Positions 36,683 through 49,039 are shown, counted from the stretch's first letter. The stretch: DNA of 64,000 nt from Saussurea involucrata (GCA_033807775.1 CM066322.1:16357001-16421000), one strand, 5' to 3'. Numbers and translations are program-made. The notes: generated by a model from the sequence alone, not told the origin.

Positions 36683-37338
36683 AACCCTTATAACCTAAAA
36701 TCGTAACATAAAATCAGTGGAGGAGATCTACCTGCTGTTACCCGTTGAGGATTGTGAAGAGAGGAGGCGGATGATCCAAATTAGCAATATATATAGTTCT
36801 AATGAAACACAAGACTACAATGATGACCAGATCTTGAATGGCAGGTCTTGAAGGAGTCCAGAATACTCAATCGGCTTAGAGGCGCCTGAAGCGTCGCCTT
36901 GGAAATCGATGTATAACCCTAACCGTATAAGGAGAAGATGGAGATGAAAGTAAGAATTGAATGATGAAGAGAACCGTAACCGTATAATTATATAGGGAAG
37001 ATGGATTCGTATTACGAATCATTGCACTGAGAGCTTGAAATGCCAATCGATGGAAACGAAGAGGGAACCGGGAAGAACTGCAAATCGACATGGAGTAATG
37101 AACCGTCGTCTTGCATATGGAAGTAATCGAGTTTGTTTGCAGAGAATGGTTTAATTTGGGCGGTGGGTTCAAAATAACATTGATAACAATGTCACGTGGG
37201 TTTAAACGGTGGTTTAAAATAGCAATGGATGAGAGAGAGAGTTTGAAATTTAAGAACTTATGCTTTAAAAGCTTGTACCATGTGCTTTAAGACTTGTCTT
37301 TAAGAGTTTGGGGGTTAAGTGTATTATAAGATAGTATA
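36683..37338 (-). other. Helitron interior, 5' part
   Basis: Contains the 5' end of the minus-strand Helitron and perhaps a captured leader exon. A 98-codon minus-strand frame (36876-37172) has no recognised motif. Confidence 0.4.
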
Positions 37339-37340
37339 GA

Positions 37341-38366
37341 TATGGTGAGATTTTATTTCATCACTTTTAATTTCAAATAAAAGAATAAATTATGACCAAA
37401 GTTCAAAACCGCAAGAAACTAGTCTATATAATACTCGAAATTAAGGTCTCGAAGTGAAATAAGCATATACTTAATACTTGTCATCTATCTTAAATAGTGA
37501 AACATTTATTTTTGTAAAAACCTAACCTATATAAAATTGTTTAAAAAACGTATGAAATAAATAAGAAATAAAAACATAAAAGCGAAATAATTACAATGGT
37601 GAATATTAAAAAGTCACAATCAATGTTCTGTTGGTCCAATCTCACAAAATACGTATCAATATTCATTGTGATTAACACTAATCGAGATGGATCATATCAA
37701 TTTTTCTTTTAAACGACAATTCATAATCATTTTGAAATTTAAAGTGATTAAAAATTCAAATCTCTTAAATATTCATATTCATATCAATTTTTCTTTTAAA
37801 CGACAATTCATAATCATTTTGAAATTTAAAGTGATTAAAAATTCAAATCTCTTATATATTTCTTATTTTAACTTTTTTTGTCACACGATCATTCGTCTAT
37901 AAACAAATACAGTACATTTTTATTTTGTCTATAAAAGACTCCTTTTTTATATTTTTGGTGCACAATTTAACCTGATTTTAATTTATATACTAGGAAGCTT
38001 TTTATTTTCATCTAGACGTATTAATCAAGTTTGTTATCTAGTGACATATTTTTTATTTAACTATTTGTTTGAAAAAACAAAACAAACGAATCAAATAAAT
38101 CGAACAAAAAGTTAGAGTATATGTTAAAAGGGAATATATAATTATATTCGTAAAGACCACAAATATTAATTTCAAATCTAGTTCTGAGTTCTGACAATGA
38201 AATCGTTTTGGAACATTATTTTTTTGATAAATAATAGAATAAGAAGATTAATATATATCTGAATCTTAAGTAGCAGAATATAATATTACGATTTTATATT
38301 CAAAAAAATATGATTGGATCTCATAAACATTTGATCCCATGACATGTTAATATATTAGACTATTAT
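37341..38366. other. AT-rich stretch with an 87-bp tandem duplication
   Basis: No gene. A unit starting CATATCAATTTTTCTTTT occurs at 37693 and again at 37780, two nearly identical copies ending about 37866. Confidence 0.8.
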
Positions 38367-39271
38367 GATGCGTTTGGTTCGCAGGATTCCGACGAAATTG
38401 GAATGATCAATTGACCAAATTTCGTCCGGACGTTTGGCTACATATGAAATGGAATTGAATTCCACACATTCCATCATTCATGGATTTGGTCATTCCATCG
38501 CAAATGAGGAGGAATTCAATTCCATTCCATCCAATTTTCTCAAAAAGACAAAACTATCCCCATCTTCCCTAGTTGATTTAAAAACCCATACGAACCATCA
38601 TCGACCACCACCGATCTGAACCACCGTCAACCACCACCGTTGTGAGCCATCGTCGGTCGCCATCGACCTGAACAACCACCGACCACCACCGATCTGAACC
38701 ACCGCCGACCACCACCATTCTAAGCCACCGTCGACCACCAGTGACCTGAACCACCGCCGACCACCACCGTTCTAACCCACCGCCGACCACCACCGTTCTG
38801 AACCACAGCCCGCCACCACCATTTTGAACCACCGTCGGCCGCCACCGTTCTGAACCACCGTCGACCACCGTCGTTCTGAACCACCGCCGACCACCACCGT
38901 CGGCCACCACCGATCTAAGCCACCGTTTTGATCAACCACCGCCGACCATCACCGTTCTGATCTACCACCGCCGACCAACATCGATTGTTCATATTTTCAA
39001 AAAGGGTATTTTGGTCATTTACTAATATTTAATTCCAATTCCAAAGCTACATTATGTGAACCAAACAAACAAAATCCAATTCCTTTAGCAGATTCCATTC
39101 CAATGTATGTCAACCAAACAGGTGGTCAAACCTGATAACATTTCATTCTAATGTATGTCAACCAAACACGTGGTCAAACCTGATAACATTTCATTCCAAT
39201 TCCTTCAAAGTCAAAATATTCTTTGACAGATTCCATTCCACCAAAAAACATTATGCGAATCAAACGCACCC
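38367..39271. mobile_element. GCGTTTGGTTCGCA-type MITE with CCACCG minisatellite
   Basis: The ends GATGCGTTTGGTTCGCA and (reverse complement) GGGTGCGTTTGATTCGCA are inverted repeats, and inner arms carry GGAATGGAATT-like sequence. The centre (38595-38985) is a degenerate minisatellite of CCACCGACCACC and CGTTCTGAA blocks. The long minus-strand frame across it (GGGRRWFRTTVV) is a by-product. The 3-bp flanks do not match exactly, so limits are good to a few bases. Confidence 0.7.
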
Positions 39272-39576
39272 TTAGAGTATTATCTCTAAGCTAGAGAAAA
39301 ATATATTTTGAGTAAATTCCATGTTTGGTCCTTGTGGTTGTTAATTACTATCAATTCTAGTCCCTTTTTTAAATTAATTACAGTTTTGATCACTGTGGTT
39401 GCCAATCTGTTTCACTTTTGGTCCTTATGTCTAACTTATGTTAAATAAGTCAGTTAACAAAGGGGTATTTTGGTCTTTCTTAATTTTCAGTTCTATCATT
39501 GTTTTTTTATTAGATTTGTTTGTGCTTTTTGTCTTTAATACATACGATTGACCCCATCATCTCTTCTATCTTCTCA

Positions 39577-40562
39577 GACCATCTCCAACCATACTGCATA
39601 TCATCAAATATGCAATATGGAGGAGTCCAACCACACACCATAACACCATTTTTTTTGCAGTGTGGATTTCTTCAAAAAAAAAAAACACACCAAATTTGAT
39701 GTGTAACTATAGACACTTCAAAATGAGAGGACCCACCAAATAGTAATTTATTTAATTTATTTTTATGTTTTAAATAATCTAATTATTATTTATGATATTA
39801 GTTTTAATAAATATTAATCTAACTTAACATTTTATATGTTTTTGTTAATTTGTTTTTTTATTTAAAATTAATTTATAAATAAAATATACCATTAAAGAAA
39901 TTTGACAAAATATAATTTCATAAGAAATTAAAATTACATAATACTTGAAATTAAAATTACTACATACTTGAAATTAAATAACATAAACTAATACATAAAT
40001 TAAAATATAATTTCATAAGAAATCAACGTGATATTAATGCACCAATTGAAGAACGACACGAGGAGCCAATTGTGAGGACAAATGTGAGAGTTGAGATGGT
40101 GAACGATAACAATGGTGGACTTGAACAATTTCTTGCTCAACATAAAAAGATCAAAGATAAAACTGCTCACTTTGAACTTCGAGATGCATTAATTGATCAT
40201 TTGTGGGACGAGTATACTAACTCGGAGCATTAGTATTATTTAATTATGCTTTTAATTTGTGTTATTTCAATTGATGTAATTTTATTTAAATGTATTATTA
40301 ATTAAAAAATTATCGTTTTTATTTTTATCGGTTTTCATTAAATAAATTAATTACTGATTATTTATTATTATATTTACAAATTATAATTATTGTTATTAAT
40401 AAAAATAGTTAATAGTAAATAAAATATGTTATTTTAATGTGGAATCCACAAATTTGGTGTTTTTTTGAAGTATGGTTGGAGTTGAGGTTTTTTTTTTGGT
40501 GTTGGGCCCACCAAATTTGGTATTTTGGTGTGTTTTTTTTGGTGTGAAGGTTGGAGATGCCC
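39577..40562 (+). mobile_element. Harbinger derivative, 986 bp
   Basis: The ends GACCATCTCCAACCATAC and (reverse complement) GGGCATCTCCAACCTTCAC are inverted repeats, flanked by TCA on both sides (39574-39576, 40563-40565). Inner copies of CACCAAATTTG repeat in both arms. It contains the last part of a Harbinger transposase. Confidence 0.83.
40015..40233 (+). pseudogene. Harbinger transposase C-terminal remnant
   Basis: An open stretch without ATG: ERHEEPIVRTNV, then EQFLAQHKKIKDKTAHFELR and DALIDHLWDEY, ending in TAG at 40231-40233. The pattern (FL..H..I.D...HF.LR..LI.HLW) is the tail of plant HARBI1/ALP1-type DDE transposases. The catalytic domain is deleted. Confidence 0.75.
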
Positions 40563-41594
40563 TCATGTCGATGCCGATATCCTCACCGGCTCACCCTATC
40601 TGGTATTTTCCTCCGATGAAGCAGCCCAAAGCTAATTAAAAAAACTAAAATCAAAACGCCCAAATCCAATCAAAAACAAAAATCCTACCTAGAATCAAAA
40701 GCAAATCTAGAGATGTTGGTGATGGTGGTTCGTCAAACCCAAATCCAATCAAGAACACAATGGTGGTAGGTGTTTTCTTTTTATGATGTTGCACCTGCCT
40801 CCATTAATGATCCTATGAAGCTTTTTGCTCTTTTGGACAAGTTTGGTTTCCGGGTCTTTGAGAAGGAGATAGGTGAGGGTGATGATGAACAGGTTCTAGC
40901 TAGGAGTTCAAAATAAACTCTTGTGAAAAAAAGAACCAAGTATATAAAAATGTTTCTGAAATGAAAGCAAGCCAAAATTTAGCGTTTGGATAGACACCCG
41001 CCCAGATGATTGGTAAGTGAATTTATAGACAAACAAAAAGAATTTAAATATCAACGTTTTTGAAGCAAGATTTAGGGATTTGAGAGATGCCCGAATGAAA
41101 AAAGAATTTAAATGAAGGAGAAGGGATTTGGGGAGTCAACAACCACTAAGCTTTTGGTAGCTAAGGTTTGGGTGAGTCTCTACGGGGCACCAAGGAACGG
41201 ATTATGTGGGTTTTGTTTGCAAGAGTCGCCGGCGTAAGTCCCTGGTTTGGTGGGGAAGAGAAGAGAGGTTTTGGGACGGTAGGATGAATGGATGACGCTT
41301 GGCGGCTTGGGTTTAGTGGGTGGGACACACCTATGTGTATATTATATATAACACAATTACTTTAAAATATTATTATTTTTTTAAATAAAATAAAATTTAT
41401 TAAAAGACTAAAATGCCCCTTCTTTAATGCCATTCTTTAACGGTTGTTAGTGAGATTGACTAAAAGCGAAACAATTTAGTACCACAATGACCAAAAGTTA
41501 AATAAAATGGTAACCATAGTTACTAAATTTGTAATTAGTTTAACCAAACTTGATAGTGATTGGCAACCATGAGGACCAAAAATGCAATTTACTC

Positions 41595-42323
41595 TTATAT
41601 TTTTGTTCTTTAAATTTGTTTCAAACCGCTTTTCTATATTATTCTTTAAAATAAAGAAAACTAAAAAATGTTTAAATGTAGAGTTTTCTTTTTTAATTTG
41701 ATATAGAAAGAGAGAAATTATTTTTTTATTAATTCTCATCAATAAGGTTGAATTATTATTATTTTATACAAATTTTTTTTTAAAAATATATTAAGATGAT
41801 AAATTTATATAATATTTTAATAATATAATGGATATTGAAATCTCTAAAATAGAGAGGGTGTAGAAGTTAAATATAATTCATTTTAGAGATTTTGACTTTT
41901 GAGGCTTTATTTTAAAAAAATATAGAGAAGTTGTTGGAGATGCTCTTATGTTATTTGTTCACGATTCTTGGTAACTTCAATTTTACTTCGATTTGGTATT
42001 ATGATGAAGAACAAAACAATTTTTAATTATAAACTATTGCCGGAAAATAATGTTTTTTTGATTTTTTCTTGACACATATGCTAACGTGCATCTGTGATTT
42101 ATTCATTTAAGTATTTTATGCAGTCGGGTCCTCCTTCCAAAGAGTTACATAACAAATAACAATTGTTCAAAACGAATATTGAGTGAATGGTAAATTGAAT
42201 TAAAAGTAGCGGCATTGAAGTAAGTTTAAAGTGTTTGTTATTGTAACATCCCAAAATCCAAGATGGCCTCGGTCGATGCCATGTCAATGTATACATGAAA
42301 CGGATTCAAGGCACAAGATATAG
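41595..42323. other. AT-rich stretch
   Basis: No gene. GTTGGAGATGCTCTTA at about 41932 looks like one end of a GCATCTCCAAC-type MITE, but no matching left end was found. Confidence 0.5.
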
Positions 42324-42338
42324 ATATATATATATATA

Positions 42339-44371
42339 GGGGTGTGTTCAAATGAAAACTCAAATTCAATTGTAAACGTGAGGACAAACCACAACCGTTG
42401 ATTAATAATCTGGTAAAGATATCAATGGCAAAAAAAACACGGTGGCAATTTTGTAAATAAGTTGAAAACTCTGTCAATGGCTTAATGAATATTTAGCGCG
42501 CAGGGGTAAAATTGGAAAGATGAGAATCAGCGCCTATTTTTGTTGAATTTTTATTTTCTTTTTTAATTAAAAAACTTTTACCCCCTTAAATTTTAAAATA
42601 AATTATCTCAAAAATTACTAACATTTTAATCAAACAAATTACATCAAAAAAACGAGAATTTCGTGCTCTTCGATATGACATCCATCATGATATAGTTTTT
42701 TTTCGTTTTAACCGTTTTTTACATGAAATCGTGTATATGTGTTATATTCAGACTGAATATAACACATATACACGATTTCACGTTATAACACATATTCAGA
42801 CTGAATATAACACATTCAGTCTGAATATAACACATATTCAGACTGAATATAACACATTCAGTCTGAATATAACACATATTCAGACTGAATATAACACATA
42901 TTCATCACTCACGTCTTCTTTTGTTCACATCTATTGCTGCATTCTTTCACATTGCATATACATGTCACACATGCATACTAAGGCCATTCTCCCTTAACCA
43001 TCTGTGTTGTTCATCGAATATTGTTGCTGTTATTATCCATCTTTGGTTTTCTTGGTGACATACATCGCATGAATTTTTTTGATTTGGTTATTGTTCAACT
43101 ACTGCTAGCCTCATATTTTTCAGCTACATCTCGGTTTGAAGAACTTGATCATCACGTGATATCATATACCACATATTAGGTTTTACCACACAATTATTGG
43201 TCGTGTTTATCGCATGGTTTTATGTGTTATATTCAGTCTGAATATGTGTTATATTCAGACTGAATATGTGTTATATTCAGTCTGAATATGTGTTATATTC
43301 AGTCTGAATATGTGTTATATTCAGACTGAATATGTGTTATATTCAGACTGAATATGTGTTATATTCAGTCTGAATATGTGTTATAACGTGAAATCGTGTA
43401 TATGTGTTATATCCAGTCTGAATATAACACATATACACGATTTCACATAAAAAACGGTTAAATAAAAAAAAAACTATATTCAGTCTGAATATAACACATA
43501 TTCATCACCCACGTCTTCTTTTGTTCACATCTATTGCTTCATTCTTTCACATTGCATATACATGCCACGCATGCATACTAAGGCCATTCTCCCTTAACCA
43601 TCTGTGTTGTTCATCGAATATTGTTGCTGTTATTATCCATCTTTGGTTTTCTTGGTGACATACATATCAATACATCGCATGAATTTTTTTGATTTGGTTA
43701 TTGTTCAACTACCGCTAGCCTCATATTTTTCAGCTACATCTCGGTTTGAAGAACTTGATCATCACGTGATATCATATACCACATATTAGGTTTTACCACA
43801 CAATTATTGGTCGTGTTTATCGCATGGTTTTATGTGTTATATTCAGTCTGAATATGTGTTATATTCAGTCTGAATATGTGTTATATTCAGTCTGAATATG
43901 TGTTATATTCAGTCTGAATATGTGTTATATTCAGACTGAATATGTGTTATATTCAGACTGAATATGTGTTATATTCAGTCTGAATATGTGTTATAACGTG
44001 AAATCGTGTATATGTGTTATATTCAGTCTGAATATAACACATATACACGATTTCACGTAAAAAACGGTTAAATCGAAAAAAACTATATCATGATGGATGT
44101 CATATCGAAGAGCACGAAATTCTCGTTTTTTTATGTAATTTGTTTGATTAAAATGTTAGTAATTTTTGAGATAATTTATTTTAAAATTTAAGAGGGTAAA
44201 TGTTTTTTAATTAAAAAAGAAAATAAAAATTCAACAAAAATAGGCGCTGATTCTAATTTGACGAAAATACCCCTAAAGCTGAATTTTAGGAATGGATTAA
44301 ATATGGTTGCGATCAATGGACGAGATTTGTCCTCATGTTTACAATTGAATTTGAGTTTTCATTTGAACTTT
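42339..44371. mobile_element. Foldback family alpha, copy 1
   Basis: Arms opening GTTCAAATGAAAACTCAAAT in inverted orientation run about 430 bp on each side. The two arms differ in a stretch near the end: the left has GCGCAGGGGTAAAATTGG, the right GACGAAAATACCCCTAAAGC. The interior is made of ATTCAG-A/T-CTGAAT palindromes and a 600-bp tandem duplication. Short open frames inside have no motif. Confidence 0.78.
42898..44060 (+). repeat. 600-bp tandem duplication inside alpha copy 1
   Basis: The block starting TTCATCACTCACGTCTTCTT at 42900 recurs at 43500 with few changes (offset 600-610), including the flanking ATTCAGWCTGAAT array. Misalignment within the palindromic array is a likely cause. 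Confidence 0.85.
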
Positions 44372-44403
<32 letters not shown>

Positions 44404-46294
44404 GGGGGTCATTCAAGGAAAAACTATGTTATTTGTAATAATCGTGAGATCCAATCTCAACCACAAATCAACCCATAAATTAGGAAATTAATAATTTTGG
44501 TATTTTTGACTTAAGATTTTAATTAAGGGGCATTTTAGGTATCATAAAATTATCCTCTCTCCTGTCTTCGGTCTCCGGTCAACCTTATTCCGGCGAACAC
44601 CAAATAAAAACAGGATACACAATCTTCAATATTGTGATACCTGAAATACATATAAGAAACATTGTGATACCAATTGTGATACATGTGATACCAACCATGA
44701 TACCAGTGAGATACCAACCTAGGTACCAGTGTGATACCACTGTGATACCTGTTGTGATACCATTATGATACCCCATTATCTCCAAAACACCACCGCTCTA
44801 CAATTCCACCACAACAAATATCACCGACGACAACCAATGAGATCGAGATCCCAGAATTCACCGGCTTTGACGGATATTGTTAGTCCCAGATGGCTTAACA
44901 AGTATTGTAGAAGAAGGGGTTGAATACAATACTCAATTTTTTCACTTTAATTAATTCTATTATTGAAAATATTCAAATCAAGAATTACACATTGAACACA
45001 TAGAACAATTAGATTGTTGCGGAAAGAACAGATAAAATCTATTTTAACAATCTTCACAAAGTAATACTGAAAACTAAACAACTTCTAAAACACAAAGATT
45101 GAAAGCTATAAAGTTCAAAGAGAGAAAGGAGTAGAATATCTTGAGCACAGAGTAATCTTCAAGTCTTTCAAGAGATATTCTGCATGGAGAGGTCTTCATC
45201 TTTATATAGTGCCAAGAGTATGTGTAACATAAGACACTTGTCACTTTGTCATTGGAAGGATAAGTTTGGCTCTCAAAAGTTAATGTGTCTTATCCTACGA
45301 TAGTAGAAAGATTTGATGGTGACAATATATAAGAATGGGAAAAGGGACAAAAGAACCTTTTTCTTCCATACCCAGACATTATATCTTTGAAGAGAAAACC
45401 TTTTAGCATGGACACAAGGGATGATCCTCTTCTTAGGAGTGATGTTATGGGAGAATCCTCCAACTTTGAGGATCCCATCGATTTTCATGAGGACAATCGG
45501 TGGGATGGCCAACTTTACCTCTTATGATGAAGATCTTCATGGCAAGGAGATAAGGGGGGAAATCTCCTGTTTGGGATCTCACCGATCTTCATGGAGACAA
45601 TCGGTGGACTATGCCTTGTATGTGTTGAGAAAAGATATTTCACTTCCACAATGAGAGAGTCTTCAATCTTGACTTTGGTTGATCTTTGATTTCACCAAAC
45701 ATTTGCTATCTTGTACAAGCCATTACAAAGAACCATCCAAAATTTCTCTAAGTATGGAAACTGTTTTTCAAAGTATGTAAGGAGATCATGAGGTCATCTT
45801 TAAATCTTTGATGACCCAACATATATGAAGATGGAGATCTGGGTTTTCAGAATTCGCCGACTTCGACGGATATGAAGATGGAGATGGAGCCGAAGCCGTC
45901 ATGATGGTGGTCATGGTTGTTCGAGTTTTATGTGGTCGATGTATTAGGCAAGACAGAGGATGAATAGTGAGGGAGTTGTGTGGTGGATGGAGGGAAGGAG
46001 AAGAAGGTCATCGGAGTTGAGGGAGAAGGATGTTGTGGCGGCGGCTATGAGAAAATGATAAGAAAAAACTTTTTTTAGGGTTAACAAGAGAGAGAGAGAG
46101 TGTGAGACATGTGAAAGAGAGAAGAGAGAGAAATGCAAAATTAGAAAAAAATATAAATTAAATATTCAATACAATTTACTAATTTACCCTTTAAGTTTAT
46201 TTTAAGAAATAACATTAATTATTTTAAATGATTGGCTCATATTAGATCTCACGGTTACCACAAACTAATCAGTTCTCATTTGATTATGTCTGTA
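44404..46294. mobile_element. Foldback family beta, with solo LTR inside
   Basis: The left arm (AATAATCGTGAGATCCAAT) and the reverse complement of the right arm (GGTAACCGTGAGATCTAAT) match as diverged inverted repeats, bounded by (TA)n on both sides. GTGATACC units repeat at 44630-44775. A 944-bp LTR has inserted at 44878. Confidence 0.6.
44878..45821 (+). repeat. Solo LTR, probably Ty1/copia type, 944 bp
   Basis: It starts TGTTAGTCCCAGATGGC and ends GACCCAACA. Flanks GATAT and TATAT (44873-44877, 45822-45826) form a 5-bp TSD with one mismatch. No internal region is present. The early GGGGTTGAATACAATACT is like copia LTRs of many dicots. Orientation is assigned from TGTT...AACA and that motif. 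Confidence 0.7.
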
Positions 46295-46315
46295 TTATAT
46301 ATATATATATATATA

Positions 46316-46916
46316 GGAAAGTTCAAATGAAAACTCAAATTCAATTGTAAACATGAGGACAAATCTCGTCCATTGATCGCAGCCATATTTAAGTCATTCC
46401 TAAAATTCAGCTTTAGGGGTATTTTCGTCAAATTAGAATGAGCGCATCCTTTATTGACTTTTTATTTTCTTTTTTAATTAAAAAACTTTTACCCCCTTAA
46501 ATTTAAAATAAATTATCTCAAAAATTACTAACATTTTAATCAAACAAATTACATCAAAAAAACGAGAATTTCGTGCTCTTCGATATGACATCCATCATGA
46601 TATAGTTTTTTTTTTCGTTTTAACCGTTTTTACGTGAAATCGTGTATATGTGTTATATTCAGAGTGAATAAAGGTACATTTATTCAGTTTTGAATATTTA
46701 CCTTTATTCAGTCTGAATATATAGAGTTATTCAGACTGAATAAAGGTACAAAATTTAAACATTTATTCGTTTTGAATATCTACCTTTATTCAGTCTGAAT
46801 ATAACACATATTCAGTCTGAATATAACACATATTCAGACTGAATATAACACATATTCAGACTGATGTATTTATATGTGTTCTTCAATTTTTCGTTTTTTG
46901 AGGTTTTTCTTTGAAC

Positions 46917-46957
<41 letters not shown>

Positions 46958-47836
46958 GTGCGTTTCAATTGTAAACCAAACAATTCTAACAAACTATACA
47001 AACCACTATATATATATATATATAAAAGATTATGAACTTAGGAATAAATTAAAACTCAAACGGGAATCATTTTAGCATGCCCCTCTGCAAGTGATCTATT
47101 ATGATCATTCAAGTAACCAAGATCTCGTATTTGATTTCGTTTATTATGTTCCATTAAATGTTAACTGTGCAAGTATGATATTTGTCAATGGGGTACACCT
47201 TTTAATGGAGGAGAATACTGGATGATGAGCAGCAGAATGTATATGGATCAGAAGCCTCGATGATGGGTAGTTTAGGAGGACCTTTTGAATAATTACACCA
47301 TTTTTGTTTATTCAAACCTCATTTTCATGCTTACCTTTCTTTGATATAAATACATCAGTTTGAATATGTGTTATATTCAGACTGAATATGTGTTATATTC
47401 AGTCTGAATATGTGTTATATTCAGTCTGAATATAACATATATACATGATTTCACGTAAAAACGGTTAAATAAAAAAAAAACTATATCATGATGGATGTCA
47501 TATCGAAGAGCACGAAATTCTCGTTTTTTTGATGTAATTTGTTTGATTAAAATGTTAGTAATTTTTGAGATAATTTATTTTAAAATTTAAGGGGGTAAAA
47601 GTTTTTTAATTAAAAAAGAAAATAAAAATTCAACAAAAATAAGCCTTGATTCTAATCTTTCCAATTTTACCCCTGCGCACTAAATATTCATTAAGCCATG
47701 GACAGAGTTTTCAACTTATTTACAAAATTGTCACCGTGTTTTTTTGCCATTGATCTCTTCACTAGATTATTAATCAACGACTGTGGTTTGTCCTCACGTT
47801 TACAATTGAATTTGAGTTTTCATTTGAACCCACCCC
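46316..47836. mobile_element. Foldback family alpha, copy 2 (inverted)
   Basis: Same arms as copy 1 but with the left and right distinguishing stretches swapped, so it lies in the opposite orientation. Inside are fewer ATTCAGWCTGAAT units. At about 46880-47010 there are fragments of families delta (ending CTTTGAACCTCTCTCT) and gamma (GTGCGTTTCAATTGTAAACC), joined at (TA)n. Confidence 0.75.
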
Positions 47837-47855
47837 TATATATATATATATATAT

Positions 47856-48251
47856 CCCAAAAGATTTATGCAATCCCATGGTACCATAATCTCACTGTTC
47901 AACCCAATACCAAAACCAATCCATTATTTCATTTTTATAATTCACATAGAACAAATAAAATATATCTAATCTATACAATCTTAATTCATCTAAAAATTAA
48001 AATGTTATTTCTCTTGAATCAAGAAAAAGGGAAAGTTATGTCGTGGGGAAGTCATTCAAGTGCAAGGGATAAAGAGGGAGCCTGTATGTGGACACAACTT
48101 TTTTCCCCATCATCGATAAAGTAGCATTAACGAAGCCCTTTAAAGGTAGAATTAGGAGTCGAAGCCATGCCTTTAGCTCGATTGCTATTTATCATACTCT
48201 TTGTTGGAATTTATTTTTCCACTTAAAACTTCTATTTAGATTTATTATTAT
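47856..48251. other. Spacer between TA tracts
   Basis: No inverted-repeat ends recognised; AT-rich with a 78-codon frame of no known type. Confidence 0.4.
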
Positions 48252-48265
48252 CATATATATATATA

Positions 48266-48529
48266 GGGTGCGTTTCTTTTGCAAACCAAATAATTTGTAC
48301 AAACTTTGCAAACCACTATATTAGGCAACAACAAATATATTTATGGTAATTATTATCATTCATTAATAATGATTGTGATATATATGAAAGATGATTAAGT
48401 TCATTTATTATGATCATGACTTTAGATTAGGAAACATAATAAAATCAGATATTTATTAGGCTTGATGAACGGCTAATATTGGTTTGTATAGTTTGTACGA
48501 ATTGCTTGGTTTGCAAAATAAACGCACCC
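48266..48529. mobile_element. Foldback family gamma
   Basis: The ends GGGTGCGTTTCTTTTGCAAA and (reverse complement) GGGTGCGTTTATTTTGCAAA are inverted repeats of about 60 bp. (TA)n tracts lie on both sides. A fragment of the same family lies at 46957-47008. Confidence 0.75.
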
Positions 48530-48549
48530 TATATATATATATATATATA

Positions 48550-48782
48550 GAGGGAGGTTCAAGAGAAAACCTCAAAAAAACAGAAAATTGAAAAACACTC
48601 TAGGAGCCCTTCATCATAACGGTATGCACTTGTGCATACAGGTAAATAGTTGACTTTTTAGTTTTATGCACAAATGCATGTTACAAATAACCTGTATGCA
48701 CAAGTGCATACCGTCCAGATGAAAGGCTTCTAGGGTGTTCTTCAGTTTTCCGTTTTTTGAGGTTTTTCCTTGAGCCTGACCC
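48550..48782. mobile_element. Foldback family delta, copy 1
   Basis: Arms AGGTTCAAGAGAAAACCTCA and its near reverse complement at the right. The interior carries palindromes of the form TATGCAC, TT, GTGCATA. Bounded by (TA)n. Confidence 0.75.
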
Positions 48783-48795
48783 TATATATATATAT

Positions 48796-49039
48796 GATCA
48801 GGTTCAGAGGAAAACCTTAAAAAACCAAAAAACTGAGGAACATCCTAGTAGCCCTTCATTTGGATGGTATGCACTTGTGCATACAAGTAATTTGTAGCAT
48901 GCACAAATGCAAATATGCACACGTGCATACAAACCAAAACTCAACTTAAATTACTTGTATGCACAAGTGCATACCGTCCAGATGAAAGGTTACTAGGGTG
49001 TTCTTCAGTTTTTCATTTTTTGAGATTTTTCCCTGAGCC

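Larger units (their letters stand above)
23806..37340 (-). mobile_element. Large Helitron with captured gene fragments, 13.5 kb
   Basis: On the minus strand the 5' end reads TCTATACTATCTTATAATAC after an A (end at 37340). The 3' end has a perfect hairpin CCCGTGC..GCACGGG followed by TACACTACTAG and T (ends 23806). These are canonical Helitron termini in an A|T target. No replicase or helicase is seen, so it is non-autonomous. Captured exons lie in the same orientation as the element. Without the later 8.1-kb LTR insertion it is about 5.4 kb. That both ends belong to one copy is inferred from orientation and the lack of competing ends between them. Confidence 0.75.
39310..41594. mobile_element. 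MULE-like TIR element, 2.3 kb, interrupted
   Basis: The ends GAGTAAATTCCATGTTTGG and (reverse complement) GAGTAAATTGCATTTTTGG are inverted repeats, with arms matching for about 200 bp on each side. Flanks ATATATTTT and TTATATTTT form a 9-bp TSD with one mismatch, which is Mutator-like. Its ends resemble the small MITEs at 12934 and 17943. A Harbinger derivative has inserted at 39577-40562. The remaining interior (40566-41330) has no recognised coding sequence. Confidence 0.7.

Noticed and set aside
38578..38910. 110-codon minus-strand frame rich in G, R and W
   Set aside because: It is the translation of a CCACCG minisatellite inside a MITE.
41932..41948. End of a GCATCTCCAAC-type MITE
   Set aside because: No partner end or target duplication found to the left, so no element is called.
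42731..42997. 88-codon frame with YNTY repeats
   Set aside because: Translation of the ATTCAGWCTGAAT satellite.
44585..44785. 66-codon minus-strand frame with GIT repeats
   Set aside because: Translation of GTGATACC tandem repeats inside foldback element beta.
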